Shown here in pieces: positions 25,117 through 33,427 of a stretch of DNA of 44,100 nucleotides (position 1 is the stretch's first letter; each line of letters starts with the position of its first letter). Origin of the DNA: Pseudomonadota bacterium (GTDB lineage: Bacteria > Pseudomonadota > Alphaproteobacteria > SHVP01); assembly GCA_027622715.1 (NCBI GenBank), contig JAQBYN010000025.1, positions 1 to 44,100 of the forward strand, written 5' to 3'. The notes below the pieces were generated by a model. That model saw only the letters and a list, made by a program, of their open reading frames with translations. It did not search any database and had not been told where the DNA came from. A program made the translations under genes and the position numbers.

Positions 25117-26076
25117 ATGGCCTCCCCGGGCGGATCCAAGAAGGTTATCTATGCAGCGCTCGCCGGCAACATGCTGATCGCCGTAACCAAGTTCGGCGCG
25201 GCAGGACTCACCGGGAGTTCCGCGATGCTGAGCGAGGCGATTCACTCGCTCGTCGATAGCGGCAATCAGGTGCTCATCCTTTACGGCATTCGGCGGGCCG
25301 CGCAGCCCGCCGACGACGCGCATCCCTTCGGCTACGGGATGGAGCTGTACTTTTGGACCTTCGTCGTTGCGGTCATGATCTTCGCGGTCGGCGCCGGCGT
25401 TTCGATCTACGAGGGGATCAGTCATCTGACGGGCGGCGTTCACGAGATGCGCGATCCGCTGATCAATTACCTCGTTCTCGGGTTTGCCGCGATTTTTGAA
25501 GGCGCGGCCTGGATGGTGGCCTACCGCGAGTTTATGAAAATGAAGGGCGACCATTCTTTTTTCAGCGAGGTCCGGCGCAGCAAGGACCCCACCGTCTTCA
25601 CGATTCTGTTCGAAGACTCGGCGGCCATGCTGGGCCTGATGGTGGCGGCCGGCGGTATTGCCCTGTCGCACGCACTCGACATGCCGGAGCTCGACGCCAT
25701 CGCCTCCATCGTCATCGGCGTCATCTTGGCGTCGATCGCGGCGATGCTAGCGTTTGAGAGCAAGGGGTTGCTGATCGGCGAGGCCGCAAGTAGTGCGACC
25801 CAGAACGGCATTAGAAAGATCGTGGGCGATACAGCAGGCATTCTCGCAATCAACGAACTATTGACCATGCATATGGGGCCACGAGATATCTTGCTCAACC
25901 TGAGCTTGGACTTCGACGACGGCCTCTCTTCGGAAGAGGTCGAAACCGCGATCAGCGCGATTGAACGCCGCATCAAGGCGGCGCATCCCGAGATCCGCCG
26001 CGTTTTTGTCGAGGCCCAAAGCTGGCGCGGCCATGCCGCGGATGTTGAAATCGCCACCGGCGCCGCGACGCCATGA
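25117..26076 (+). CDS. cation diffusion facilitator (CDF) family metal transporter
   Basis: A 319-residue inner-membrane exporter of divalent metals. Membrane segments start with VIYAALAGNMLIAVTKFGAAGL. SEAIHSLVDSGNQ (about residues 39-51) holds the conserved His and Asp of the metal site, and FEDSAAMLGL (about 164) the second acidic site. HPFGYGMELYFW is a family motif. A cytoplasmic C-terminal domain follows (about 210-310). The ATG at 25117 lies six bases after the mscS remnant stop; the longer reading frame upstream is non-coding. Metal specificity not visible. Confidence 0.9.
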   Translation: MASPGGSKKVIYAALAGNMLIAVTKFGAAGLTGSSAMLSEAIHSLVDSGNQVLILYGIRRAAQPADDAHPFGYGMELYFWTFVVAVMIFAVGAGVSIYEGISHLTGGVHEMRDPLINYLVLGFAAIFEGAAWMVAYREFMKMKGDHSFFSEVRRSKDPTVFTILFEDSAAMLGLMVAAGGIALSHALDMPELDAIASIVIGVILASIAAMLAFESKGLLIGEAASSATQNGIRKIVGDTAGILAINELLTMHMGPRDILLNLSLDFDDGLSSEEVETAISAIERRIKAAHPEIRRVFVEAQSWRGHAADVEIATGAATP

Positions 26077-26089
26077 GTGAGGCTCGGCG

Positions 26090-27115
26090 ATGATCAACGA
26101 ACCAAACCTGCAGGTCCGGGTCCGGCGTATCCCGGACGGCATCCCCAAGGTTAACGATCTTGAGATCGTGGCGGGCGCCGTCGTGCGGCCTGGTCCGGGC
26201 GAGTTGTTGGCCAAGACGATTTACCTGGTGGTCGATCCGTATGTTCGATCGCGGTTGAGCGGGCGCCATTTCGACCGTCAGCCGCAACCCGGCGATCTCA
26301 TGTTGGGGCGCACGGTGAGCCAGGTGATCGAGTCTCGTGTCGACGGGGTCGCGGCTGGCGACATCGTCTGTATTGAATCGGGCATGCAGCAATACGCGGT
26401 GGTCGACGGCTCGGACGTCATCCCCATCGATCCGACGGTTGCGCCGCTCTCCACGGCGCTTGGCATTCTCGGCATGCCTGGCCTCACCGCTTGGTCTGGC
26501 CTGTGCGTGCTCGATCCGATTCTACCCGGTGAAACGCTCTTGGTCACCGCCGCCTCCGGCGCGGTCGGATCGATGGCCGGGCAAATCGCCAAATTAAGTG
26601 GCGCGCGTGCCATCGGTTTGGCCGGAAGCGACGAGAAATGTGCGTGGGCCCGCGACGTGGCGGGATTCGACGCATGCTTGAACTACAAAACGAGCGACTG
26701 GTCGGCCGAACTAGCGCGCCTCTGCCCGGACGGCGTAAGCGTCTATTTCGACAACGCTGGCGGCGACATCCTCAACACGGTGGTCAAGAATCACCTTGCG
26801 ATGTATGGGCGCGTTCTCATTTGCGGGCTGATCGCTCAGTACAACCTGAAAGATGCGCCGCCGGGTCCCAATCTCGGTCCCGTTGTCAGCAGGCGCGCGC
26901 AGATCAAGGGGCTTGTCGTCTATGACTTTGAAGACCGGCGAGCGGATTTCCTGCGCGAGGCGATCCCGTGGTTTCAGGCCGGCAAACTTCACTACAAAGA
27001 AGAACTACACGACGGGATCGAAACCGCGCCGGCGGTCTTTTCGCGGCTGATGAGCGGGCAGAATTTCGGCAAGACGATTCTCCGTGTCGCCGACGACCCA
27101 ACCGTGAAAGGCTAG
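26090..27115 (+). CDS. NADP-dependent MDR oxidoreductase (prostaglandin/curcumin-reductase type)
   Basis: A 341-residue enzyme of the zinc-free double-bond reductase group. VDPYVRSRLSG near residue 48, GMPGLTAWSGL near 130 and the NADP site VTAASGAVGSMAGQIAKL near 152 are typical of YncB/leukotriene-B4-dehydrogenase-like proteins, as is YFDNAGGDILNTV. These reduce alpha,beta-unsaturated carbonyls. It starts 13 bases after the CDF gene. No cysteine lobe, in contrast to the MDR genes at 6206 and 37526. Natural substrate unknown. Confidence 0.9.
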   Translation: MINEPNLQVRVRRIPDGIPKVNDLEIVAGAVVRPGPGELLAKTIYLVVDPYVRSRLSGRHFDRQPQPGDLMLGRTVSQVIESRVDGVAAGDIVCIESGMQQYAVVDGSDVIPIDPTVAPLSTALGILGMPGLTAWSGLCVLDPILPGETLLVTAASGAVGSMAGQIAKLSGARAIGLAGSDEKCAWARDVAGFDACLNYKTSDWSAELARLCPDGVSVYFDNAGGDILNTVVKNHLAMYGRVLICGLIAQYNLKDAPPGPNLGPVVSRRAQIKGLVVYDFEDRRADFLREAIPWFQAGKLHYKEELHDGIETAPAVFSRLMSGQNFGKTILRVADDPTVKG

Positions 27116-27184
27116 CTTTCGGCCTCAACAGGCTTGGCGAGTGCGGGTTGCATGTCTATGCCTGCCCACGCCAGACCTGCTCGG

Positions 27185-28357
27185 CTAGTCTCGGACGCGC
27201 CGCGACAGCACCACGGTCAATACCCCGAACCCGAGCCCGGGGACCGAAAGCGCCGCAAGTATGCCGGTCAGACCTAGTCCGCTGCCGTGCTCGACGCTGC
27301 CGACGAGAAGGCTCGACAAGGCCATCGAGCTGAATGAGAGGGCGCCAAGCAGGGCCGCCCCGGTACCGGCGATTTTCGGATCCACCTCGAGGGCGCCGGC
27401 CATGGCATTGGGTGTGTTGATGCCGATGCCCACGGTGTAAATCATCATCAACGGGTACAGCGCCACCACGCTTAAGTGACCCAAGAGGACAATCGCAAAC
27501 GACGTGCACGCGGCAAGCGCAGCGAGCGAACACCCGGCAACAACCATCGGATGAATCGAAACGCGGTGAGAAATTTGGCTCGAGATAAGAGTGCCCACCA
27601 TGAACCCACCGGGCAGCAGAGCCGTCAGTATCCCGTAGAGTCCGCTGCTGACGCCGAGAGTCTCAATAACGACAAATGGACCACCGGTCATGAATCCAAA
27701 AATGCCCCCCGCCAGGAGCGCTTGCGAGAGGGCGTAGCTCATGAACAACGGCGACCGCAACAAACGACCATAATTCGTCATCATTCTCATGCCGCCATAC
27801 GCCGCGCGGTCGCGCACCCTGTGGGTTTCCGGCAGAAACACAATTGCCAGGCCCAGGAAAATGAACGCGATGGCGGCCGACACCCAGAAAATGCCTTGCC
27901 AGCCGAGCGCGTTCGCGACGAATCCGCCGGCGACTAAAGACAGCAACGGCGCCAACGTGCCGCCGGCCGCGATCAGCGCCATCGGCCGGCGCACGTAGGG
28001 AAAATCCCAAAGATCCCGCGCAATGGCGCGCGCGAGAATCGCCCCGCCGACGGCGCCAAACGCCTGCGGCACGCGGGCAAGTGTCATCCACTCGATGGTC
28101 GGTGAGACGGCGACGGCGATCGATCCCAGGGCGTAGATCAGCAAGCTGCCAATCAACACCCAGCGGCGGCCATAGCGATCCGACAGCGGCCCGTAGATAA
28201 GTTGGGAAACCGCGAAGACGGCGAGAAACACAGTGAGCGTGAACTGCGCCGAGGACGGGTCGGTGCTCAAGTCGCGTACGAGTTGCGGGATGGCCGGCGT
28301 GTACATGACGCCACCGATCCAGCCGATGGCGCTGAGACCTGCCAGGAGAAATAGCAC
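27185..28357 (-). CDS. MFS multidrug efflux transporter, Bcr/CflA type
   Basis: A 390-residue protein with twelve membrane segments. YGPLSDRYGRRWVL (about residues 56-69) is the conserved loop between segments 2 and 3 of the major facilitator superfamily, and MYTPAIPQLVRDL with RVPQAFGAVGGAILARAIARD match the Bcr/CflA subgroup. The only start near the N-terminus is a GTG at 28357; an in-frame stop lies four codons before it. It converges with the reductase gene at 26090. Drug range not visible. Confidence 0.9.
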   Translation of the reverse strand: MLFLLAGLSAIGWIGGVMYTPAIPQLVRDLSTDPSSAQFTLTVFLAVFAVSQLIYGPLSDRYGRRWVLIGSLLIYALGSIAVAVSPTIEWMTLARVPQAFGAVGGAILARAIARDLWDFPYVRRPMALIAAGGTLAPLLSLVAGGFVANALGWQGIFWVSAAIAFIFLGLAIVFLPETHRVRDRAAYGGMRMMTNYGRLLRSPLFMSYALSQALLAGGIFGFMTGGPFVVIETLGVSSGLYGILTALLPGGFMVGTLISSQISHRVSIHPMVVAGCSLAALAACTSFAIVLLGHLSVVALYPLMMIYTVGIGINTPNAMAGALEVDPKIAGTGAALLGALSFSSMALSSLLVGSVEHGSGLGLTGILAALSVPGLGFGVLTVVLSRRVRD

Positions 28358-28551
28358 GGGGTCGGAAACCTATGGTTGGGGGATGAATGCGGTTGTCAGG
28401 ACGATACGCCTGTCGGGCCACCACGTGCGAAATTCATTAGCGCCAGAACCCGTCAACGGCGTCCGCCATCAAAAAGATCGCAAGGCGTATGCAGACCCGA
28501 GCCCGTCGGTTCTATAGACGAGTCACAACGCGTGCAATTTAGGAGCAGCCC

Positions 28552-28800
28552 TTGGTCCCGCTGTCTTGGCTCGTCGAGGAAGGCAGGAGCCTGTTTGTCT
28601 GGTGCATCCGATGCGATCACCATGGCACGATGGCGGTTGCGCCGCTGGTTAAAAAGCTGGGCGACGACTTTCCGATTCCCAGGGTTGCCGGGCGCCTTGT
28701 TTGCTCGCGGTGCGGGGCGCGTGAGTTCACGGTTAACCCAAATTGGAACGACGTCGATATCCCTGGGGCGCCCAGGAGTCTTCCTGCAGCGCAGCGCTAG
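28552..28800 (+). CDS. small zinc-ribbon-like protein
   Basis: An 82-residue protein starting at a TTG with an AGGAG site eight bases before it. Two CxxC pairs, CIRCDHHG (about residue 18) and CSRCGARE (about 51), probably bind one zinc ion. Between them is LVKKLGDDFPIPRVAGRLV. Short proteins of this pattern recur in alphaproteobacteria and are uncharacterised. The stop shares CTAG with the stop of the nitrilase gene on the other strand. The 190 bases upstream hold no other gene and no convincing promoter. Confidence 0.65.
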   Translation: MVPLSWLVEEGRSLFVWCIRCDHHGTMAVAPLVKKLGDDFPIPRVAGRLVCSRCGAREFTVNPNWNDVDIPGAPRSLPAAQR

Positions 28801-30740
28801 GCTGCTTCGGGCGCGACGAAAACCCCTTCTTTGGTATATCGGCGGACGACCTCAAGGGTTGGTTTCATACCCCGGTAAGGGAAATCGGCAACGTCGTCGG
28901 CCCATAGATCGTTGGGCATGCCCTGTCGTGTCTCGTAGATATGGCCATAGACGGCGGGTTCGTCCCAGGCGGCGAGGTTGATAAACGGGTTGGCACGGGC
29001 CTTGCGCAGCGCGCGCAGGTCGACCCGGCCTTCGAGCGCGACGCGGCCAGGGCCGTCGGCGACAACCTGAACGCTACCGTCGAAGTTCACGATCTTGGCG
29101 TGACCGCGCGAGTAGAGATTGGGCACGGTGTCGCTGTGGTTGAGGTACTCGCCGCCCATGGCTGCCGAAACGACATACGCCGTGTTTTCGAACGCCCGGG
29201 TGCGCCGCCCCATTTCCCACGCGGCACGCCCCCCACCGTGCGGCTCGGACGTCGGATGCAAGATCACTTCGGCGCCACGCTTGACCAAGGCGCGCGCGGT
29301 TTCGGGAAAGTTCATATCGAAGCAGACAATTGTCCCGAGACACCCGAGCGGCGTGTGCACGACCGGAAACAAATGGTCGTAGCCGTATTTGTCGACATAG
29401 CGCGTGTAGATACTGCCCGGTGTGGTGTCGGGCAGCGTGCCTAGAACGTCCGCGCACTGGATCTTCCGGTAGCGGTGAATCACGGTGCCGGAGTCATCGA
29501 TAATGAACGCCGTGTTGAAAAACCGCCCAGGCCAGTCGTCGTCGGCTTCGAAGCAGCCACCGGCGACGTAGCATTTCATGTCTTGCGCAAACTGACACAG
29601 CCGGTCGATCTCCGGCCCCGGAAAGCGGACGCCGATTTGCGCCCACAGCTCGGGTGAACGATTGACCTGCGCGCCGGTGATGAAGAATTCCGGGAAGACA
29701 ACGATTCCGGGTTTGGTCCGCTCGACGCGAAACTGCACGAGTTCGATCGCCTCCTCGACATTGCGCATTTTCGTTTTCGCCGCGAGTTCAATGTCACGAA
29801 GGATACGCACCACGTGCTGACCGAGAATCACACCGTAGTTGAGGCGCTCCTCTTTGCCGGGCGCAGTGGCGACCGCAGCGACGCGGCGCTGCCCCTCTTC
29901 TCTCCAAGCCAAGCGGCTGGCCGGCGATTCCGCGACATTGTTCTTGTTCGTGCGGTAGCCCGGCGCATAGAGCTGGGTCCGTAAGATTGCAGGGAAATTA
30001 GGACCGGGCGCCTGACGCAAGCGGCGCAGCCGGTCAATATCAGGGTTGCATAGGATGAAACTCTCATCCCCTTGAGCGCGGACGGTGTTACCGATCCAAT
30101 CGTTGAGCGCCGAAGCCGATGGCAACGCAATGGTCGCGCCTTCGAGAGTCGCCGAACGCGGTGACGCGCACGCCAAATATATGCGGTTCTCGTAGGGCCG
30201 CGCGCGGCGCACGATCTGGCGCATCTCAAACCGCTCATCGGTCAGTTCGCGCGTTGGATTGAGCAACAGCTCACAGCCATTGAGGGTGAGCGCCCGGACC
30301 AAATGCGGGAACAGAATATCTTCGCCAAGCAGAAAGCCGAGTTGACCATGCGGCGTGAGGGCCACCGAAAAGGATGCGGGAACGTTAAAGTCGACCGCCG
30401 CGTCGTCGTACCGATCAACCAGATCCGGCGAGATTTTCGGCGTGCGCAGCAGGCGTTTCCCACCTGGGTCGAATAGGTAAGCAATGGTTTGCGCCCGGCC
30501 GCTGGGGTCGGCCACGACCTGCCCTGCAGCGGCAAGATAAACCCCCTGGCCCCGCGCCAATCCGCCCAGGCCCTTCTCGAAAGACTGCTCATCTGGCGTC
30601 TCGCCCGCCCCATCGGCCAACGGCAACAGCACCAGGGGGGGCGTAACGTCGTCCAGCCGCCGTTTCGAGGCGCGTATCAGCGCCTGTGTCTCATCCTCAA
30701 GGGTGTTCAGGCCCCAGGCCTGCTGGGAAATCACGAGCAC
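28797..30740 (-). CDS. tandem nitrilase-superfamily protein with an inactive first domain
   Basis: A 647-residue protein with two carbon-nitrogen hydrolase domains. The second is intact: Glu at about 350 (VVFPEFFITG), Lys at about 424 (HRYRKIQ), Cys at about 472 (TIVCFDMNFPE). The first (about residues 1-280) keeps the fold and a Lys (RTPKISPDL), but the Glu site reads LLPLADGAG and the Cys site LLGEDILFP, so Glu and Cys are lost. I choose the GTG at 30740 because it follows GGAGGA; an ATG at 30872 has no such site and would overlap the divergent lyase gene. The product may cleave an amide or nitrile, or act on N-carbamoyl compounds. Confidence 0.85.
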   Translation of the reverse strand: MLVISQQAWGLNTLEDETQALIRASKRRLDDVTPPLVLLPLADGAGETPDEQSFEKGLGGLARGQGVYLAAAGQVVADPSGRAQTIAYLFDPGGKRLLRTPKISPDLVDRYDDAAVDFNVPASFSVALTPHGQLGFLLGEDILFPHLVRALTLNGCELLLNPTRELTDERFEMRQIVRRARPYENRIYLACASPRSATLEGATIALPSASALNDWIGNTVRAQGDESFILCNPDIDRLRRLRQAPGPNFPAILRTQLYAPGYRTNKNNVAESPASRLAWREEGQRRVAAVATAPGKEERLNYGVILGQHVVRILRDIELAAKTKMRNVEEAIELVQFRVERTKPGIVVFPEFFITGAQVNRSPELWAQIGVRFPGPEIDRLCQFAQDMKCYVAGGCFEADDDWPGRFFNTAFIIDDSGTVIHRYRKIQCADVLGTLPDTTPGSIYTRYVDKYGYDHLFPVVHTPLGCLGTIVCFDMNFPETARALVKRGAEVILHPTSEPHGGGRAAWEMGRRTRAFENTAYVVSAAMGGEYLNHSDTVPNLYSRGHAKIVNFDGSVQVVADGPGRVALEGRVDLRALRKARANPFINLAAWDEPAVYGHIYETRQGMPNDLWADDVADFPYRGMKPTLEVVRRYTKEGVFVAPEAA

Positions 30741-30840
30741 AGCTGTCCTCCGTAGGTATGGCGCGATTGTTTCGCTCGCACGGGCCCGGCGCAACCCTTG
30801 TACAGACCGTTGACCGCCCTGCGTCGCCAGACCATCCTGG

Positions 30841-31710
30841 GTGCGAAAACGATCTTTTAGGGAGGGCGTCATCGTTCATTCGGCCAGTCTTTTTCGCAGC
30901 ACGTTGTTTGTCCCGGGCAATCGGCCCGAGCGGTTCGAGAAGGCCGCGTCAAGCGGCGCCGATCTCATCGCCATTGACCTTGAGGACGCTGTCCCGCCCG
31001 AGAACAAGGACGAGGCCCGCGCAACGGTCATGACCTATCTGCCGCAGCCTTACAGCGCGGCGGCCCGCCGCTTCGTGCGGATCAATTCACCCAAAACCCC
31101 GGCTGGGCTGCGCGATCTGGGGGCGCTCATCGATGCGACAGCGATTCCCGACGGCATCTTGATCCCTATGGTGGCGACCGCAGCCGAGGTTCAATGGGTC
31201 GACGGCCTGCTGGCGCACCATCCCAGTCTCGACCTGATCGCGGTCATCGAGACCACCGAGGGCCTCGACAATGCCTATGAGATTGCCGGCGCGTCGCCGC
31301 GATTGCGCGCGGTCGGGTTCGGGTCGGCCGATTTCACGTCCGAGACCGGCGGCACCATGGAATGGGACCCCCTGCTCTATCCGCGCAGCCGCATTGCCGC
31401 GGCCTGCGCGCGCCACAAAATCATCGCGCTCGACGGCGTATGGCTGAACATCGCTGATGACGAAGGTCTTATCGCCGAGACCCGCGCGATCAAAGCGCTC
31501 GGCTACCGCGGTAAGATCGCCATCCATCCCAAACAGATTGCCGGCATTCACACCGGCTTCGCACCGACCGAGAAAGAGACCGAGCGCGCGCGCAAAGTAG
31601 TTGCCGCCTTCGAGGAGGCAAACGGCGCCGCAATCAAGGTTGATGGCCTCATGGTCGACTTACCGCTTTACGAATCCGCCCAGCGTACGCTTGCGGCAGT
31701 GGAGGCATAG
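30841..31710 (+). CDS. HpcH/HpaI or CitE-type CoA-ester lyase
   Basis: A 289-residue TIM-barrel lyase. STLFVPGNRPERFEKAASS opens the family, IAIDLEDAVPPENKDEAR holds the metal-binding Glu and Asp region, AVIETTEGLDNAYEIA carries the metal Glu, and KIAIHPKQIAGIHTGF closes it. Relatives cleave malyl-CoA, citramalyl-CoA or citryl groups. The only canonical start is a GTG at 30841. A better ribosome site, GGGAGGG at 30860-30866, sits before ATC/GTT codons, so a rare start near 30871 is possible. First gene of an operon with two oxygenase genes. Confidence 0.88.
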   Translation: MRKRSFREGVIVHSASLFRSTLFVPGNRPERFEKAASSGADLIAIDLEDAVPPENKDEARATVMTYLPQPYSAAARRFVRINSPKTPAGLRDLGALIDATAIPDGILIPMVATAAEVQWVDGLLAHHPSLDLIAVIETTEGLDNAYEIAGASPRLRAVGFGSADFTSETGGTMEWDPLLYPRSRIAAACARHKIIALDGVWLNIADDEGLIAETRAIKALGYRGKIAIHPKQIAGIHTGFAPTEKETERARKVVAAFEEANGAAIKVDGLMVDLPLYESAQRTLAAVEA

Positions 31711-31716
31711 AAGCCG

Positions 31717-32715
31717 ATGTCGAGCGTTCCGCTGATCAACATTGCGCCGTTCCTCGATGGGCGCGAAAAAAAAGGCGTGGCCGTGCAAGTTGATGCGGCG
31801 TGTCGCAACATTGGGTTCATCATTGTACAGGGCCACGGCGTCGACCAGGCGTTGATCGCCGAGATGCACCGGATCAGCGCGGCCTACTTCGCCCTGCCGT
31901 TTTGGGAAAAGATGCGGTTCAAAATGCCGCCGGATCGCTATCGGGGCTACACCCCGTTGGGCGCTGAGAGCCTGTCCTACAGCCTGGACGAGGCCCAGCC
32001 TCCTGACCTCAAGGAATCATTCTCGATTGGGCCGTTCGACCACGCCTTTGACAGCTATCATTTTGGCTCGGCGGGCGCGCGTTACTTCGCACCAAATTTT
32101 TGGCCGGACAGCCCACAAGGGATGCAAGCTATTTGGGAACGCTACTACGCGGAAATGGACCGGTTAGCGGGCGACCTGATGCGGATATTCGCGGTCGCAT
32201 TGGACCTAGAAGAAGACTGGTTCGCCGACAAGATCGACCGCCACATCACCAATTTCAGCGTCATCCATTATCCCGGCCAAGATGAGACCGCCCCGGCGGC
32301 GGGCCAAAGCCGCGCCGGCGCCCACACAGATTATGGCAGCTTGACCATCGTTCAGACCGATACCGACGTGGGCGGGCTCGAGGTCCAGACCCGCGATGGG
32401 AATTGGGCGGGGGTGCCCTGGATTCCCGACACCTTTGCGATCAATCTCGGCGACCTGATGTCCGAGTGGACCAACGATCAATGGGTCTCGACGCTACACC
32501 GGGTCGCGAACCCGCCGCGCGACAAGGCGCATATTAGCAAGACATCGCTGCTGTTTTTCCACCAACCGAACTATGATGCGTCGATTGAATGCATCCCGAC
32601 GTGCACCAGCGCCGACAATCCGCCGCGACATGAGAAGATAACGTCGGGCGACCACGTGACGATGAAGATTAACAAGCATCGCGCCGTCGATGACGTGATG
32701 CAGGCCGCCCAGTAA
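31717..32715 (+). CDS. isopenicillin-N-synthase-like Fe(II)/2-oxoglutarate dioxygenase
   Basis: A 332-residue non-heme iron oxygenase. The N-terminal part (INIAPFLDGREKKGVAVQVD, then GFIIVQGHGVDQALI) is the DIOX_N domain. Iron ligands are His203 and Asp205 (GAHTDYGSLTIVQTD) and His261 (STLHRVANPP). Where Arg of the RxS motif usually binds 2-oxoglutarate there is Lys275 (KTSLLFF). It starts six bases after the lyase gene and is followed after 20 bases by the HD-domain gene. Substrate unknown; relatives act on amino acids, gibberellins, ethylene precursors or phosphonates. Confidence 0.9.
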   Translation: MSSVPLINIAPFLDGREKKGVAVQVDAACRNIGFIIVQGHGVDQALIAEMHRISAAYFALPFWEKMRFKMPPDRYRGYTPLGAESLSYSLDEAQPPDLKESFSIGPFDHAFDSYHFGSAGARYFAPNFWPDSPQGMQAIWERYYAEMDRLAGDLMRIFAVALDLEEDWFADKIDRHITNFSVIHYPGQDETAPAAGQSRAGAHTDYGSLTIVQTDTDVGGLEVQTRDGNWAGVPWIPDTFAINLGDLMSEWTNDQWVSTLHRVANPPRDKAHISKTSLLFFHQPNYDASIECIPTCTSADNPPRHEKITSGDHVTMKINKHRAVDDVMQAAQ

Positions 32716-32735
32716 AACTGGGCCAGGAGATGACC

Positions 32736-33326
32736 ATGGAGAAAGTCGGCTTTCGGCATCTCGCCGAGTCCACCAAGGCAGACCACGACGTCCTGCAGCC
32801 CTACCTCGAAGAAGAAAACACCCGCACGGCGGACCGAGTCCTTGAGATGTTCACGTCGTTGAAGGACAAGGACTGCGGCCCGTTGCCGGTCGATATCTTC
32901 GAGCATGGCCTCCAGACCGCCACACTGGCGCTTCAGGACGGCGCCGACGAGGAGACCATCGTTTGCGCGTTGCTCCATGACCTGGGGCATTATGTTGCGC
33001 CGATGAATCACGGTCGGTTTATCGCCGAACTGTTACAGCCCTTTGTTTCCGAAGAGAATTACTGGGTGCTGCAGCACCACACCGTCTTTCAGGCCTACTA
33101 CTACCTTCATCACATCGGCAAGGACCGCAACGCGCGGGACCAATACAAGGACAGCCCGCACTACGATAGCGCGCGCCGTTTCGTCGAGCGGTGGGACCAA
33201 AAGGCTTTCGATCCCGCCTTCAAGGCCGAACCGCTGGAAACATTTGCCCCGATGGTCCGCCGCATCTTCGCCCGGACGCCGCACGTCGCCGGGGCCAAGG
33301 CGCCGTTGTCTGCGGCGGTCGCCTAG
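32736..33326 (+). CDS. HD-domain protein, PhnZ/MIOX-like diiron oxygenase candidate
   Basis: A 196-residue protein. The ATG at 32736 has AGGAG at ideal distance; an ATG two codons earlier is too close to it. Candidate ligands are His57 (FEHGLQTA), His81-Asp82 (LLHDLGH), His92 (NHGRF), His115 (LQHHTVF) and Asp154 (VERWDQKAFDP). The 24-residue step from His57 to His81 and the RWD motif near the end recall PhnZ and TmpB, which use a mixed-valence diiron centre to cut C-P bonds with oxygen, and myo-inositol oxygenase. An ordinary HD phosphohydrolase is the alternative. The dioxygenase gene before it makes the oxygenase reading more likely. Confidence 0.75.
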   Translation: MEKVGFRHLAESTKADHDVLQPYLEEENTRTADRVLEMFTSLKDKDCGPLPVDIFEHGLQTATLALQDGADEETIVCALLHDLGHYVAPMNHGRFIAELLQPFVSEENYWVLQHHTVFQAYYYLHHIGKDRNARDQYKDSPHYDSARRFVERWDQKAFDPAFKAEPLETFAPMVRRIFARTPHVAGAKAPLSAAVA

Positions 33327-33427
33327 ATCGCGGCAGACCAAACCGCAAACTCCCGCGCCCAATCCGAAGCCCCGGGCGGGGGACGCCAGTATGACTTTGA
33401 CACCCCCTCGCGTTGTCCACTGAGCGG

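Noticed and set aside
27116-27184. Possible bidirectional terminator between the convergent MDR and MFS genes
   Set aside because: Only an imperfect GC stem can be drawn and there is no T tract on either strand.
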